DNA of 64,000 nucleotides from Thalassotalea hakodatensis (GTDB lineage: Bacteria > Pseudomonadota > Gammaproteobacteria > Enterobacterales > Alteromonadaceae), in contig NZ_AP027365.1 in assembly GCF_030295995.1 (NCBI RefSeq), positions 496,001 through 560,000 on the forward strand, in the 5' to 3' direction. Below are positions 45,248-53,482 of the stretch, in pieces. Under the pieces are notes generated by a model. The model was given only the letters and a program-made list of their open reading frames with translations. It made no database searches and was not told the origin of the DNA. Each line of letters starts with the position of its first letter. Within the stretch, counting starts at the first letter, position 1. A program made the translations under genes and the position numbers.

Positions 45248-46767
45248 TTAATCTGTGTTTCCTTATTAAATTCAATATCATTAAATCGCTCACCAGTGAG
45301 CATTAATAATAAACCAAGGGCGGAAATAAAAATTAATAATAAGCCTGGAATAGCAGCTAAGCCAAAATAACCAGCTTCATATACTCGCCATAAATAGGTG
45401 GCTAAGGTTTCGTAACCCGTAGGGCCTAATAATAAAGTTGCAGGTAATTCACGCATGGCTTCTAAAAATACCAGTGCGCCACCTGCAATTACACCGCGCA
45501 TGGTTAATGGTAAGGTTACTCGGCGAAAAGCTTCTTGTCGACTTGCACCCAGTAGCCTAGCTGCGTTGACCATAGAAGTATCTAAATTTTCGGTCGCGGT
45601 TCTAATGCTGCCAATAGCTAAAGGAAGAAAGCGCAATAAATAAGCCAACACAAGCAGACCGAGTGTTTGGTACAAAAAGGGGAGCTGTAAACCAATATAA
45701 ACGAGTGCGGTACCCATTACGATGCCTGGTATACCAAAGCCAACAAAAATAATTCGCTCCATGAACTTGCCTGCTCTTCCTTTTAAAGAAGCATGGGCAA
45801 GTGGAAGTGCAATGATCATTGCAGCCATTGCTGCTAATAAAGAAGCTTGAGCCGAGTTCCAAGCATAGGAAAGCTCAAAGTTACCAAAGCCATCTCGCCA
45901 TAACCAGATAGAAAATACCGCTAAAGGCAGTACTATGGCAAATAACACGATGGGAAACATACCACTTATGATGAGCAATAGTTGCTTTTTATTAGGCCAA
46001 AACACTAAGTGTCTACCCGGGGGTTCTTGGCTACCTTTCACTTGAGCTTCAAGGTATAAAACTAATGCCACAATCACCAATAACTGTAACGACAACATCG
46101 CTGCTTGGCTTAAACCAAAAGCATTGTATTCAACGTAAATAACGCGGGTAAAAGTATCTAACCCCATAAATGCAGGTGTACCAAAATCTGATAACGCATA
46201 TAACGAGGCAAGCAATGCTCCAGCGGCTATGCCGTTAAAAATGCGTGGTAATGCGATACGCCATAAACTCGTTAATAAAGACATGCCTAGAGTTCTTGCT
46301 GCGTAAACTTGGCTTGCATCTAAACTGCTTAATGCCGCACGTGTACTGAGTAACACAAATGGGTAGGTGTAAAAGATCATGATCACACTAGCCCCAAATA
46401 ACCCATCAAAAGGGGGAGTTTCTATCCCTGTAAGTGCATTTAATTCACCACTATAACCAAACGTTGCATAAAAGGTGAATGCGCCTAGATAACTTGGCAT
46501 GGCTAACGGGGCTGCGAGTAACACTAACCAGAACTTTTTCCAAGGCAATTGCACATAAGTCAAAATAACAGCCAAAGGTACGCCAATTAGTATGGCCCCT
46601 AAGGCGGTAAACGCCATTAATAATAACGTATTTGCCAGTACTTCAAGGTTGTAAGCATCAAATATTTGGGTACTGTCTGACGCTAAAGAGAATAAAACAC
46701 TAACAGGAAATAGCGCTAAAGCCGCCACCATAAAAGCGACGATATACGATGTTGACCAAGGTTTCAT
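45244..46767 (-). CDS. fbpB: Ferric-ion ABC transporter permease (FbpB type, fused double permease)
   Basis: A 507-residue membrane protein with about twelve helices in two BPD_transp_1 halves. Each half carries an EAA loop: A-A-R-T-L-G-M-S-L-L-T-S-L-W-R-I-A-L-P-R in the first, and A-A-R-L-L-G-A-S-R-Q-E-A-F-R-R-V-T-L-P in the second. The fused layout is typical of FbpB/SfuB. It overlaps both neighbours by four bases (ATGA). Confidence 0.92.
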   Translation of the reverse strand: MKPWSTSYIVAFMVAALALFPVSVLFSLASDSTQIFDAYNLEVLANTLLLMAFTALGAILIGVPLAVILTYVQLPWKKFWLVLLAAPLAMPSYLGAFTFYATFGYSGELNALTGIETPPFDGLFGASVIMIFYTYPFVLLSTRAALSSLDASQVYAARTLGMSLLTSLWRIALPRIFNGIAAGALLASLYALSDFGTPAFMGLDTFTRVIYVEYNAFGLSQAAMLSLQLLVIVALVLYLEAQVKGSQEPPGRHLVFWPNKKQLLLIISGMFPIVLFAIVLPLAVFSIWLWRDGFGNFELSYAWNSAQASLLAAMAAMIIALPLAHASLKGRAGKFMERIIFVGFGIPGIVMGTALVYIGLQLPFLYQTLGLLVLAYLLRFLPLAIGSIRTATENLDTSMVNAARLLGASRQEAFRRVTLPLTMRGVIAGGALVFLEAMRELPATLLLGPTGYETLATYLWRVYEAGYFGLAAIPGLLLIFISALGLLLMLTGERFNDIEFNKETQIK

Positions 46768-47801
46768 AGCACGCCGGCTTTACGCATTAATGTTAATGTT
46801 GGCCTGACATCAGCCAATTTGGTTAAATCTACATTAGGCGGGGAAATCGTATCAAGCGTTGGAATGCCTTGCGGTGGTGCATTATTACCTGCGAGAGGTA
46901 TTTCATACGCTTCGGATGATAAGTAGCTTTGTACTTCAGTTGTTAATAAGTAGCGAATAAAGTCTATCGCCGTTTTATTTTCAGTGAGACTAATAATGCC
47001 AGAGGCATTGATCAAGCAACCTGCATCGTTATTTGTGAAGGCTAATGTTAAATTCGCGTCAGGCTTTCCTGATTTTAATCGTAAGGTGTAATAATGGTTT
47101 GCTAAACCAATATCCGCTTCTCCGCGCTCAACAGCCATGACAACACCTAATTCACCAGCATACTTTTTCGCTTTTTGTTTCATTGCTTTAAGCCACTGAA
47201 TGGTTGCGGCTTCACCTTCTAATAATCGCATAGCTGTCACAAAGGACTGAAAAGAAGCATATGATGGTGCCCAAGCTATGGATAAGTCAGTATTAGGTAA
47301 ATCCATAATACTGGTCGGTAGTTGCTTACTGCCAACTTTCGTAGGATTGTAGGGCAAAGTACGAATACGGCCAGTGATAGGTGCCCAATTATGAAAGCGA
47401 AATTCTGGTTTTAATTGAGCAGTAATATCAGTCGGTAATGATTTTGCTAGCCCTGCTTGAGCGACTTGGCCGATAGCGCCTGAATCAACCGCCCAAAAAA
47501 GGTCAGCGCGCGAAACACCAGCTTTTGCTTCTGCGAGTAGCATGTTAGCGAGGGCTGCTGTTGGCCCTCGACGAATTTTCAAATCAAAATTAGGGTTACG
47601 CTTTTTAATAGCATTAAGAACATCTTCATACAAACCACCCTCACCACGCCCAAGATAAAGTGTGAGCTCACCTTCAAGTTTAGGCAACTCTTCAACAGAA
47701 TAGCTTTTGATACTATTTGCGAGAGCACTAATAGATAAGCCGGGTAGGGCGCCTGCCAAACTAGCCAGTGATAATGTTTGAAGCAGTGTTCTACGGTGCA
47801 T
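46764..47801 (-). CDS. fbpA: Ferric-ion periplasmic binding protein (FbpA type)
   Basis: A 345-residue binding protein. The signal peptide starts M-H-R-R-T-L-L-Q-T-L-S with a twin-arginine-like pair. The mature part has Y-L-G-R-G-E-G-G-L-Y-E and V-E-R-G-E-A-D-I-G-L-A-N-H-Y-Y-T-L. The adjacent tyrosines of N-H-Y-Y correspond to the iron-binding pair in FbpA family proteins. It delivers Fe(III) from the periplasm to FbpB/FbpC. It lies 2 bp after the unrecognised gene upstream. Confidence 0.9.
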   Translation of the reverse strand: MHRRTLLQTLSLASLAGALPGLSISALANSIKSYSVEELPKLEGELTLYLGRGEGGLYEDVLNAIKKRNPNFDLKIRRGPTAALANMLLAEAKAGVSRADLFWAVDSGAIGQVAQAGLAKSLPTDITAQLKPEFRFHNWAPITGRIRTLPYNPTKVGSKQLPTSIMDLPNTDLSIAWAPSYASFQSFVTAMRLLEGEAATIQWLKAMKQKAKKYAGELGVVMAVERGEADIGLANHYYTLRLKSGKPDANLTLAFTNNDAGCLINASGIISLTENKTAIDFIRYLLTTEVQSYLSSEAYEIPLAGNNAPPQGIPTLDTISPPNVDLTKLADVRPTLTLMRKAGVL

Positions 47802-47803
47802 TA

Positions 47804-48616
47804 TTAAAATACGTCCTTTTTATTGTTGGCATTGTTTTTAATTAAGGTACTTGCGCGGTTAACTTTGTTGGTCATGGTTGCAACAATCTGACGAACATCT
47901 TCAACGCTTGCATGAGATTTTATTGCCTTGGGTAGGGTAACATTGAAATCTTTTTCTAGATCTTCCACTAAATTGGCGTCTAACGCAATAAGTTCTCCTT
48001 CAACACCTTCAAATAAATTCAAATAGGTTTCTGCGACCATTTTAACAGAAGTATCGATTAGTTTTTCAGCGTACTTTGCTACGACTCTATTTAAGCGTGT
48101 ATTTATTGTATCTAGGGCTTCAATTGAGTTTGTTGGCGCTCCTTCTCGTGTTTGAATCTGAGCTAAAAGGCCTTTATCTTGAAGCGTAGCTGCCATTTTT
48201 ACTGCCCCTAAACCTTGCCATAAAGCCTGGGTTAATTTTGTTTGTTCTTTTCTTACATCGTTTATTGGTAAACCTTTATCTATGCTCTCTTTAACGGCAA
48301 AAAGCCCTTGCCAAATAGAGGCATAAACTAAAACATAATTTGTTTCGATAGCGGCATGAAACTTCACCGCTTCCCAATGTTCAACAACTGCATCAGCGTG
48401 TGCCGCTTTTGCACCATCTTTATGATAACGGCTTACGATCCCGTCTACTTTTTCAATTAACCAATGCACTTCTTTTTCATAAGCGGGTAAATGTTTTGAT
48501 AAATGATTAACATGGTCGCCTACCGGCCCATTGGCTTGTGCAGATATCGTGAATAAAGCGCTACATACCACTAAAGATTTAAGTAGATGTACGCATTTTT
48601 TGCTTATTACATTCAT
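47804..48616 (-). CDS. Unrecognised periplasmic protein heading the iron ABC operon
   Basis: A 270-residue protein with a signal peptide (V-H-L-L-K-S-L-V-V-C-S-A-L-F-T-I-S-A-Q-A). The mature part is mostly predicted helical, with several histidines in the first half (H-V-N-H-L-S-K-H, V-H-W, S-R-Y-H, K-F-H-A-A-I-E). I do not recognise a family. The HxxxE-like K-F-H-A-A-I-E could be a metal site, loosely recalling helical iron-handling proteins such as imelysin/EfeO types, but the GxHxxE signature is absent. As first gene of an FbpABC-like operon, two bases before fbpA, and with a Fur-like box upstream, it probably helps present iron. Confidence 0.7.
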   Translation of the reverse strand: MNVISKKCVHLLKSLVVCSALFTISAQANGPVGDHVNHLSKHLPAYEKEVHWLIEKVDGIVSRYHKDGAKAAHADAVVEHWEAVKFHAAIETNYVLVYASIWQGLFAVKESIDKGLPINDVRKEQTKLTQALWQGLGAVKMAATLQDKGLLAQIQTREGAPTNSIEALDTINTRLNRVVAKYAEKLIDTSVKMVAETYLNLFEGVEGELIALDANLVEDLEKDFNVTLPKAIKSHASVEDVRQIVATMTNKVNRASTLIKNNANNKKDVF

Positions 48617-49088
48617 GGAGTGATGATTCCTTTTAAAGAGAGCTTGCGGTCGTTACATTATTAATTGTAAATGATACTTATTCTTAATTAGTTAGTAAAG
48701 TAATAACCTTTTCAGTTGTACTTCTTTGCAAAGGCCTAAAGCTTTTCGCTGAGTCGGTATCGCGTTAATTCAAGTTAATACTGTTCACTTACTTGATCGT
48801 GCCACTTTAATCTTAATCGCTCAAGCAGGCCCCTTATCTAGATCTCCTGTACATCTTTCAAAAAAACCGTTATCGGTAGTCGTGCCTATTCGATATTAAA
48901 TTCGATAAAACATTGTTTTTTGATAAACAGTAAAAGTTACAATAGCCATGTAAATATTGCTGGCATTATACAAATTAAATTATTTAATCGTTTGTTTTTA
49001 TTATGTTTTTGTTGTTGGCATACCTTGTGCATTTTTAATGTTGAATTAAGTGAAATTACTTTTAAACAACCAAAGTTAAGGAGTATTT
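48617..49088. promoter_or_regulatory. Divergent control region with Fur-like box
   Basis: This 472-bp gap separates the iron operon (minus) from the stress-type genes (plus). AAATGATACTTATTCTT (48669-48685) lies about 50 bp before the first iron gene; its complement resembles the Fur core AATGATAATCATT (10 of 13). A 67-codon frame at 48920-49123 has poor composition and no ribosome site and is not considered a gene. The promoter for the plus-strand genes was not assigned. Confidence 0.5.
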
Positions 49089-49535
49089 ATGTCATTATCA
49101 AATTACGATATGGGACCTGTTAAGGAATTAATTAAGGTACTTAATGGTGGTGTTGAATTTTATAAAGAAGCTAAAGAAGAGTTATCAGATAACACGTTAG
49201 CGACTATTTTTAATAAAATGATCACCGAAAAAACAAGAGCTATTTCAGAGTTACAAACGTATGTACTGATCGATGAAGGTGAAATTGAAGATGATTCAGA
49301 TTTAGTTGTTACCATGCGCGAAAAGTATACTAAACTTCTTACTGTTGTTCGTGCCGATAAAGAGCATACCTATCTTGATCAGTTAGAAGAAGTGGAAGAT
49401 AGAGTGCTTGATAAGTTATCAGATGCAATGGAAGCATCATTACCAGAGCCGTGTAATATCGCATTAAGTCAAATTCAAATACGTATGCAAGCGTGTCACG
49501 ATGAAATGAAAGCCTTGCAACAAGCATCAGCGTAA
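49089..49535 (+). CDS. PA2169 family four-helix-bundle protein (DUF2383)
   Basis: This 148-residue cytoplasmic, ferritin-like helical protein begins V-K-E-L-I-K-V-L-N-G-G-V-E-F-Y-K-E-A-K-E and contains a second repeat-like half around R-A-D-K-E-H-T-Y-L-D-Q-L-E-E. This matches the DUF2383/PA2169 family, which is linked to stress in other bacteria but has no proven function. A good ribosome site (AAGGAG) precedes the ATG. It is followed 28 bp later by a UPF0391 gene. Confidence 0.88.
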   Translation: MSLSNYDMGPVKELIKVLNGGVEFYKEAKEELSDNTLATIFNKMITEKTRAISELQTYVLIDEGEIEDDSDLVVTMREKYTKLLTVVRADKEHTYLDQLEEVEDRVLDKLSDAMEASLPEPCNIALSQIQIRMQACHDEMKALQQASA

Positions 49536-49563
49536 TACCGTGTAAACTTACAAGGAGATTACC

Positions 49564-49734
49564 ATGTTAGGTTGGTCACTCACATTTCTTGTTTTGGCAA
49601 TTATCGCCGCGTTGTTAGGTTTTGGTGGTATTGCAGGTGCGGCAGCAGGAATCGCTAAGATATTATTTTTTATCTTTCTCGCACTTGTTGTGTTGTCGTT
49701 TATTGTACAAATAATTCGTAAACCAAAGGTTTAA
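49564..49734 (+). CDS. ytjA: UPF0391 small membrane protein (DUF1328, YtjA-like)
   Basis: A 56-residue peptide: [22 protein letters not shown], then [11 protein letters not shown] and a second hydrophobic stretch ending in R-K-P-K-V. This is the typical sequence of the DUF1328 family, two small helices in the inner membrane. An AAGGAGAT ribosome site precedes the ATG. The family is often stress-induced (RpoS type) but has no assigned function. Confidence 0.93.
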   Translation: MLGWSLTFLVLAIIAALLGFGGIAGAAAGIAKILFFIFLALVVLSFIVQIIRKPKV

Positions 49735-49799
49735 CTAATCGCCACCGTAAAGCGGTGGCGTAAATTGACTTTTAATTGTTATGGCAAAGGAGCTATTAA

Positions 49800-49991
49800 A
49801 TGGAAAACATCTCTACTTATATTAAAATTACATTATTAACATTAGTGATGGCGCTAGCAGGTTGTTCAGATGGTCCAGCAGAAGATGCAGGTGAAACGGT
49901 AGATGAAGCAATGACCGATGCTGAAAATAAAGCAGAAGATCTTTGTGAAGAAGCGAAAGATAAATTAGATACTGAAGATAAAGACTGTTAA
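49800..49991 (+). CDS. Small acidic lipoprotein
   Basis: A 63-residue precursor: a short positively charged start and hydrophobic stretch ending L-A-G-C-S gives a clear lipobox with Cys22. The mature 42 residues are very acidic (E-D-A-G-E-T-V-D-E-A-M-T-D-A-E-N-K-A-E-D) with two further cysteines (D-L-C-E-E, final Cys). It could be entericidin-like or a small stress lipoprotein; no function is known. AAAGGAG precedes the ATG. A strong terminator follows, so it ends this small cluster. Confidence 0.85.
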   Translation: MENISTYIKITLLTLVMALAGCSDGPAEDAGETVDEAMTDAENKAEDLCEEAKDKLDTEDKDC

Positions 49992-50053
49992 TTTTTCGCT
50001 GAAAAGCTGACTCATCACTGATGGCAGCTTATTACTGAAGAAAAACAAAGATC

Positions 50054-50100
50054 AAATGGGTTATCAATAACAATATAACGTTATTGATAACCCATTTTTT
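50054..50100 (+). terminator. Strong rho-independent terminator of the small-gene cluster
   Basis: An 18-bp stem (AAATGGGTTATCAATAAC with GTTATTGATAACCCATTT) around an 8-nt loop is followed by a T-run. It may also affect the convergent flavoreductase gene. Confidence 0.9.
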
Positions 50101-50147
50101 ATGCAGGTATGTTTAATGTTGCTATTAAAGTAAACCCTTAATCGCAT

Positions 50148-51419
50148 CTAATATAAATCTCGGTGGTATCGCTCTGAGGCTATAAGCGTCTCAAGTTCTG
50201 ACTGACCCAGAATAGTTACTAGCGCCTGATGAACTGCATTTCCCATGCCTGTTAAACTGCCACACACGTAGATGTCTCCTTGTGTTTCAATAAATGCTTT
50301 TACTGCTTGTGAGTGCTTTATTAAAATATCTTGCACATACTTTTCATTGCTACTTTGACGTGAAAATACGCGATCTACACGACTTAGCACATTTTGCTCT
50401 TGCCAATGGGCGATGTCAGATGATAAATGATGATCATGTATGGGCTCTCGCTCGCCATAAATTAACCAAATTGGCCCTGCATTTTTTGTTAGTGATCGTT
50501 GCTTAATGTGGCCGAGCAATCCAGCTAAACCACTACCAGCGCCAATAAGTAATAGTGGGGTGTTAGTTGCGGTCAATTGGCAACTTGGGTTAGCTCTTAC
50601 CTTAACTGTTAGTAATGATCCTTCGCGACAGGTTTGGGTAAGAAAACGTGATGCTAAACCTTGGCTGCCGTCAGGGGCAATATGCAGACGTACCAATAAT
50701 ATTAATTGATCATTGTAAAGATCACTCGCTGCACTGGCTATTGAATAACTTCGTGGGGCACCATATTTACCTTTTTCTGGTGGTAATACTTCTAATATAT
50801 CGCCTGGTTTCCAGGTTAAATTCTTTGCATCTAAATGCAAGTGATATAAGCCAGGGCTAACACTGTTAGGGTTTAAATGTGTTCGTTCTTTTAGCTTTGC
50901 TGTTGTAAAATCGAAAAGTTTATCTTCTGTTTGCTTTGCATTGGCATCAATGTATTTGATGTCTGATAAAGGTTGAGCACCAATATGGGTGAGCTGCTGA
51001 TAGACTTGTTTACCGAATGCGCAAAAAGCTGGGTAACGGCTATCACCTAACGCAGTAACAGAGAATTTTAACGATTGGATAATATCTTGATTAATTGAAT
51101 TCAGTGACTGAATAAAGCCATGGCCATTGTCGGGTGCTTCACCCTCACCATAGGTACTAACAAAAAAATGCATTTCTGATGCCAGGCTAAAATGCTTTGG
51201 GGTTAGCTTGTTTAAGGGTAAAAGTAATGCATCGGAAAATGAAATAAGTTGAGATTGAGCCGTTGCTTTTGCTTGTCCTGTTTGACTGGCATAGACAAAA
51301 ATAGGTTGGTGACTAGCCATCGTCGAACGAGGCTTATGACGTAACCAACTGATACCAACCCATAGGCACCAAGCAATACTCAGTGCCAATGAGACGACTA
51401 TGCGTAGTTCTTCACTCAT
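50148..51419 (-). CDS. Membrane-anchored flavodoxin/FAD-NADPH reductase (CPR/CysJ-like)
   Basis: A 423-residue protein with an N-terminal membrane helix (about 7-26). The flavodoxin domain shows V-Y-A-S-Q-T-G-Q-A (FMN phosphate loop) and S-T-Y-G-E-G-E-A-P. The ferredoxin-reductase domain shows R-S-Y-S-I-A-S (FAD motif), G-A-G-S-G-L-A-G-L-L-G and the C-terminal Y-V-C-G-S-L-T-G-M-G (NADPH side). It is shorter than CysJ, lacking much of the connecting domain. In a TonB-receptor/PepSY operon it probably supplies electrons for ferric-siderophore reduction at the inner membrane, which is inference. It begins 3 bp after the DUF4198 gene. Confidence 0.88.
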   Translation of the reverse strand: MSEELRIVVSLALSIAWCLWVGISWLRHKPRSTMASHQPIFVYASQTGQAKATAQSQLISFSDALLLPLNKLTPKHFSLASEMHFFVSTYGEGEAPDNGHGFIQSLNSINQDIIQSLKFSVTALGDSRYPAFCAFGKQVYQQLTHIGAQPLSDIKYIDANAKQTEDKLFDFTTAKLKERTHLNPNSVSPGLYHLHLDAKNLTWKPGDILEVLPPEKGKYGAPRSYSIASAASDLYNDQLILLVRLHIAPDGSQGLASRFLTQTCREGSLLTVKVRANPSCQLTATNTPLLLIGAGSGLAGLLGHIKQRSLTKNAGPIWLIYGEREPIHDHHLSSDIAHWQEQNVLSRVDRVFSRQSSNEKYVQDILIKHSQAVKAFIETQGDIYVCGSLTGMGNAVHQALVTILGQSELETLIASERYHRDLY

Positions 51420-51422
51420 GCG

Positions 51423-52256
51423 TTAAAGCGGTAATACTTCAAAGGTTGCTGAATAACTACCAGTACGTTTTGTTGCTGGCGCTTCTGCTTTATCATCTTC
51501 ATAAGATGCTTCTAAAAAGTACATGCCTGCGTGTGGCCAAGTGACGCTAAATTCACCTTGTGCGTTTGTTTCTACGTTGATGGTTTCAGGCGCATTTCTG
51601 TAACGCATGGAACCACGAGTTATTTCAATTTTAGTTTTTGCAGCCGGTTCACCGTCAATATAAAACTTGAACGTTGCTTCTTCTGTTGCAAATAAATCAT
51701 TTGGATGAGTTACAGGTACAAGTTCTAACCCTTTATTGCTTGGTGCTAAAATATCATCGCTTGGTTGACCTAAGGTGACAAAAGTTTCTGATCTGTATGA
51801 GCTGTAAGTTACTTTTAGATCTTTTGCTTGTTTAGGCACTGCGGTTTCGAATGTTTCACCTTTAGCTGGGCCGCCTCTACCTGGCCATCTCTTACGCTTA
51901 CCTTCGGCATCTTTCCAAGAAGCGCGTAAACCAGAAGATGCTGAGCCAACGCGATAAGTACCGCTTTGAGTTAGGTTTAAATCAAATGTATTGCGGTACT
52001 TTCCCTTGCCAACATTTTCAAATGCTAATTCTTTACCATCAGGGCCGGTTGCCGAAAGGTAGCTCATGCGAAAGGCAACATGTTCAGGGATAAATAGCGT
52101 ATTCGATACCGCAGCATCAAAAGTGACGTAGTTTTGCTCACCGGATAACACGGTTTTGCTAGGTTTTATCCACGCTCTATGGGCATGAGCGGGTATAGAA
52201 ATGGTAATCATGGTTAGCGTGACTACGACTAACGTTATTAATTTGGTTGATAACAT
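51423..52256 (-). CDS. DUF4198 domain periplasmic protein
   Basis: A 277-residue exported protein with a signal peptide (L-I-T-L-V-V-V-T-L-T-M-I-T-I-S-I-P-A-H-A). The mature part starts H-R-A-W-I-K-P-S-K-T-V-L-S-G, typical of DUF4198 (nickel/iron uptake-associated beta-sandwich proteins). The second half is Ig-like (G-S-M-R-Y-R, G-M-Y-F-L-E-A-S-Y). The earlier in-frame ATG at 52277 is not used: AGGAGAA lies just before the ATG at 52256. Its role is unknown but it is consistently found with TonB iron loci. Confidence 0.85.
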   Translation of the reverse strand: MLSTKLITLVVVTLTMITISIPAHAHRAWIKPSKTVLSGEQNYVTFDAAVSNTLFIPEHVAFRMSYLSATGPDGKELAFENVGKGKYRNTFDLNLTQSGTYRVGSASSGLRASWKDAEGKRKRWPGRGGPAKGETFETAVPKQAKDLKVTYSSYRSETFVTLGQPSDDILAPSNKGLELVPVTHPNDLFATEEATFKFYIDGEPAAKTKIEITRGSMRYRNAPETINVETNAQGEFSVTWPHAGMYFLEASYEDDKAEAPATKRTGSYSATFEVLPL

Positions 52257-52281
52257 GTGCTTTTCTCCTGGCAACATTGGT

Positions 52282-52803
52282 TTATTCTTTAATGGTTAAT
52301 GTGATGTGGTCTAATTCGCGCTTACCAGCGACAGAAATAGGTAAGTCTTTTGATTTTATAGGCAGTGTAATAGGGATCTGAAGTAGTTCTCGACCACCCA
52401 CCTCTCTTGAGGCTTCCACTCTTATTTTGTATTCGCCAGAGCGTTGATTTTTGAGTAAAGAGGCCAGTTCAAGGGTGATTATATGACTGCCTGGCCCTTT
52501 AGTTGCACCAGTAATACCATCGATAGGCATTTCAAGTTTACGCCCGCCTCTGCGCCACCATTGACGTAAATCGGCCAGCCATTCTTCACCTTTGCCATTT
52601 TCCATTTCAACATCGTACCAAACGGCGATTTGTGTAGTATTACGTTTTTGATCTTCTAACCAAACAGCGACATAAGGTTTGTGATATTCAGCCACTTGTA
52701 ATCGAGGGATAGTGATCTCTAGTTGTAACGGTGACTGAGCATATGCACTGGCAGTGATGACTAAACTGGCAATTGCCAGTAATTTACATATGATTTTAAA
52801 CAC
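52282..52803 (-). CDS. DUF2271 domain periplasmic protein
   Basis: A 173-residue exported protein with a signal peptide ending near A-Y-A-Q. DUF2271-like features are P-Y-V-A-V-W-L-E-D-Q-K, T-Q-I-A-V-W-Y-D-V, L-A-D-L-R-Q-W-W-R-R-G-G-R and D-G-I-T-G-A-T. The family is usually encoded beside PepSY and flavoreductase or TonB-receptor genes. Its biochemical function is not known; a heme- or iron-complex-handling role is a guess. It lies between PepSY and DUF4198 genes. Confidence 0.85.
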   Translation of the reverse strand: MFKIICKLLAIASLVITASAYAQSPLQLEITIPRLQVAEYHKPYVAVWLEDQKRNTTQIAVWYDVEMENGKGEEWLADLRQWWRRGGRKLEMPIDGITGATKGPGSHIITLELASLLKNQRSGEYKIRVEASREVGGRELLQIPITLPIKSKDLPISVAGKRELDHITLTIKE

Positions 52804-52827
52804 GGTTTTCTCCTTGGGTAATCATGG

Positions 52828-53433
52828 TTAATGAACAAAAAGTAATAACAAAATAGCGGGAATAATTGCCCCTAAAACAGTGACAGGCCAAGTCATCCAA
52901 CGGTGGTTTTTTTGTCGGTAAAGTAGCAGCAAACCGGTTAAGCAAAAAACGACGCATGCAACAGAAAAGACATCTATAAACCAACCCCAGGCGGTGCCTG
53001 TGTCACGACCTTTATGTAAGTCATTAAAGTAGGCGATTAGGCCTCGTTCTGTACTTTCATAACTTAGCTCATTACTATAAAAATCAACCGCTAGCCAAGT
53101 ATCTTCACCCGGACCTGCATGAACGATATACAGTTCATCGTCTGACCACTCTGCAACAGCGTTTTTTGAAAGTTGCAAGGAATGGGTTTGTGCTAACCAA
53201 AACGATAATGCTTTAGGTGGCGTTTCTGTCGGGTTTTCATTGGCTGTCGTTTTTAAAGCTTCAAGTAAATTTTTAGGTAGTGTTGCTTCTAATGTAGTTA
53301 TTTGCGGGGTAACGGTAATATCAGCCGCATGGTTCAGGGTAATACCTGTGATGGCAAAACCTAACATGCCTACTAGACATAATGCAGAACTAACCCAGTG
53401 CCATTGTCTAATTGATCCCAAATTCACTTGCAT
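52828..53433 (-). CDS. PepSY-associated membrane protein
   Basis: A 201-residue membrane protein with a helix at about 11-33 (W-H-W-V-S-S-A-L-C-L-V-G-M-L). A periplasmic PepSY-type loop follows (V-A-E-W-S-D-D-E-L-Y-I-V-H-A-G-P-G-E-D-T-W-L-A-V-D), then F-N-D-L-H-K-G-R-D-T-G and two C-terminal helices. The H and W-rich first helix and N-D-L-H-K-G-R are typical of PepSY-TM iron reductases. It likely forms the membrane part of an iron reductase with the flavoreductase encoded two genes later. Confidence 0.85.
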   Translation of the reverse strand: MQVNLGSIRQWHWVSSALCLVGMLGFAITGITLNHAADITVTPQITTLEATLPKNLLEALKTTANENPTETPPKALSFWLAQTHSLQLSKNAVAEWSDDELYIVHAGPGEDTWLAVDFYSNELSYESTERGLIAYFNDLHKGRDTGTAWGWFIDVFSVACVVFCLTGLLLLYRQKNHRWMTWPVTVLGAIIPAILLLLFVH

Positions 53434-53482
53434 TATTACCCCAAAAATAAGGCGACATCGTTAATATGCCGCCTGTTGATAT

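Noticed and set aside
48920-49123. 67-codon frame before the DUF2383 gene
   Set aside because: It has poor composition, no ribosome site, and overlaps the next gene's start, which has a clear AAGGAG.
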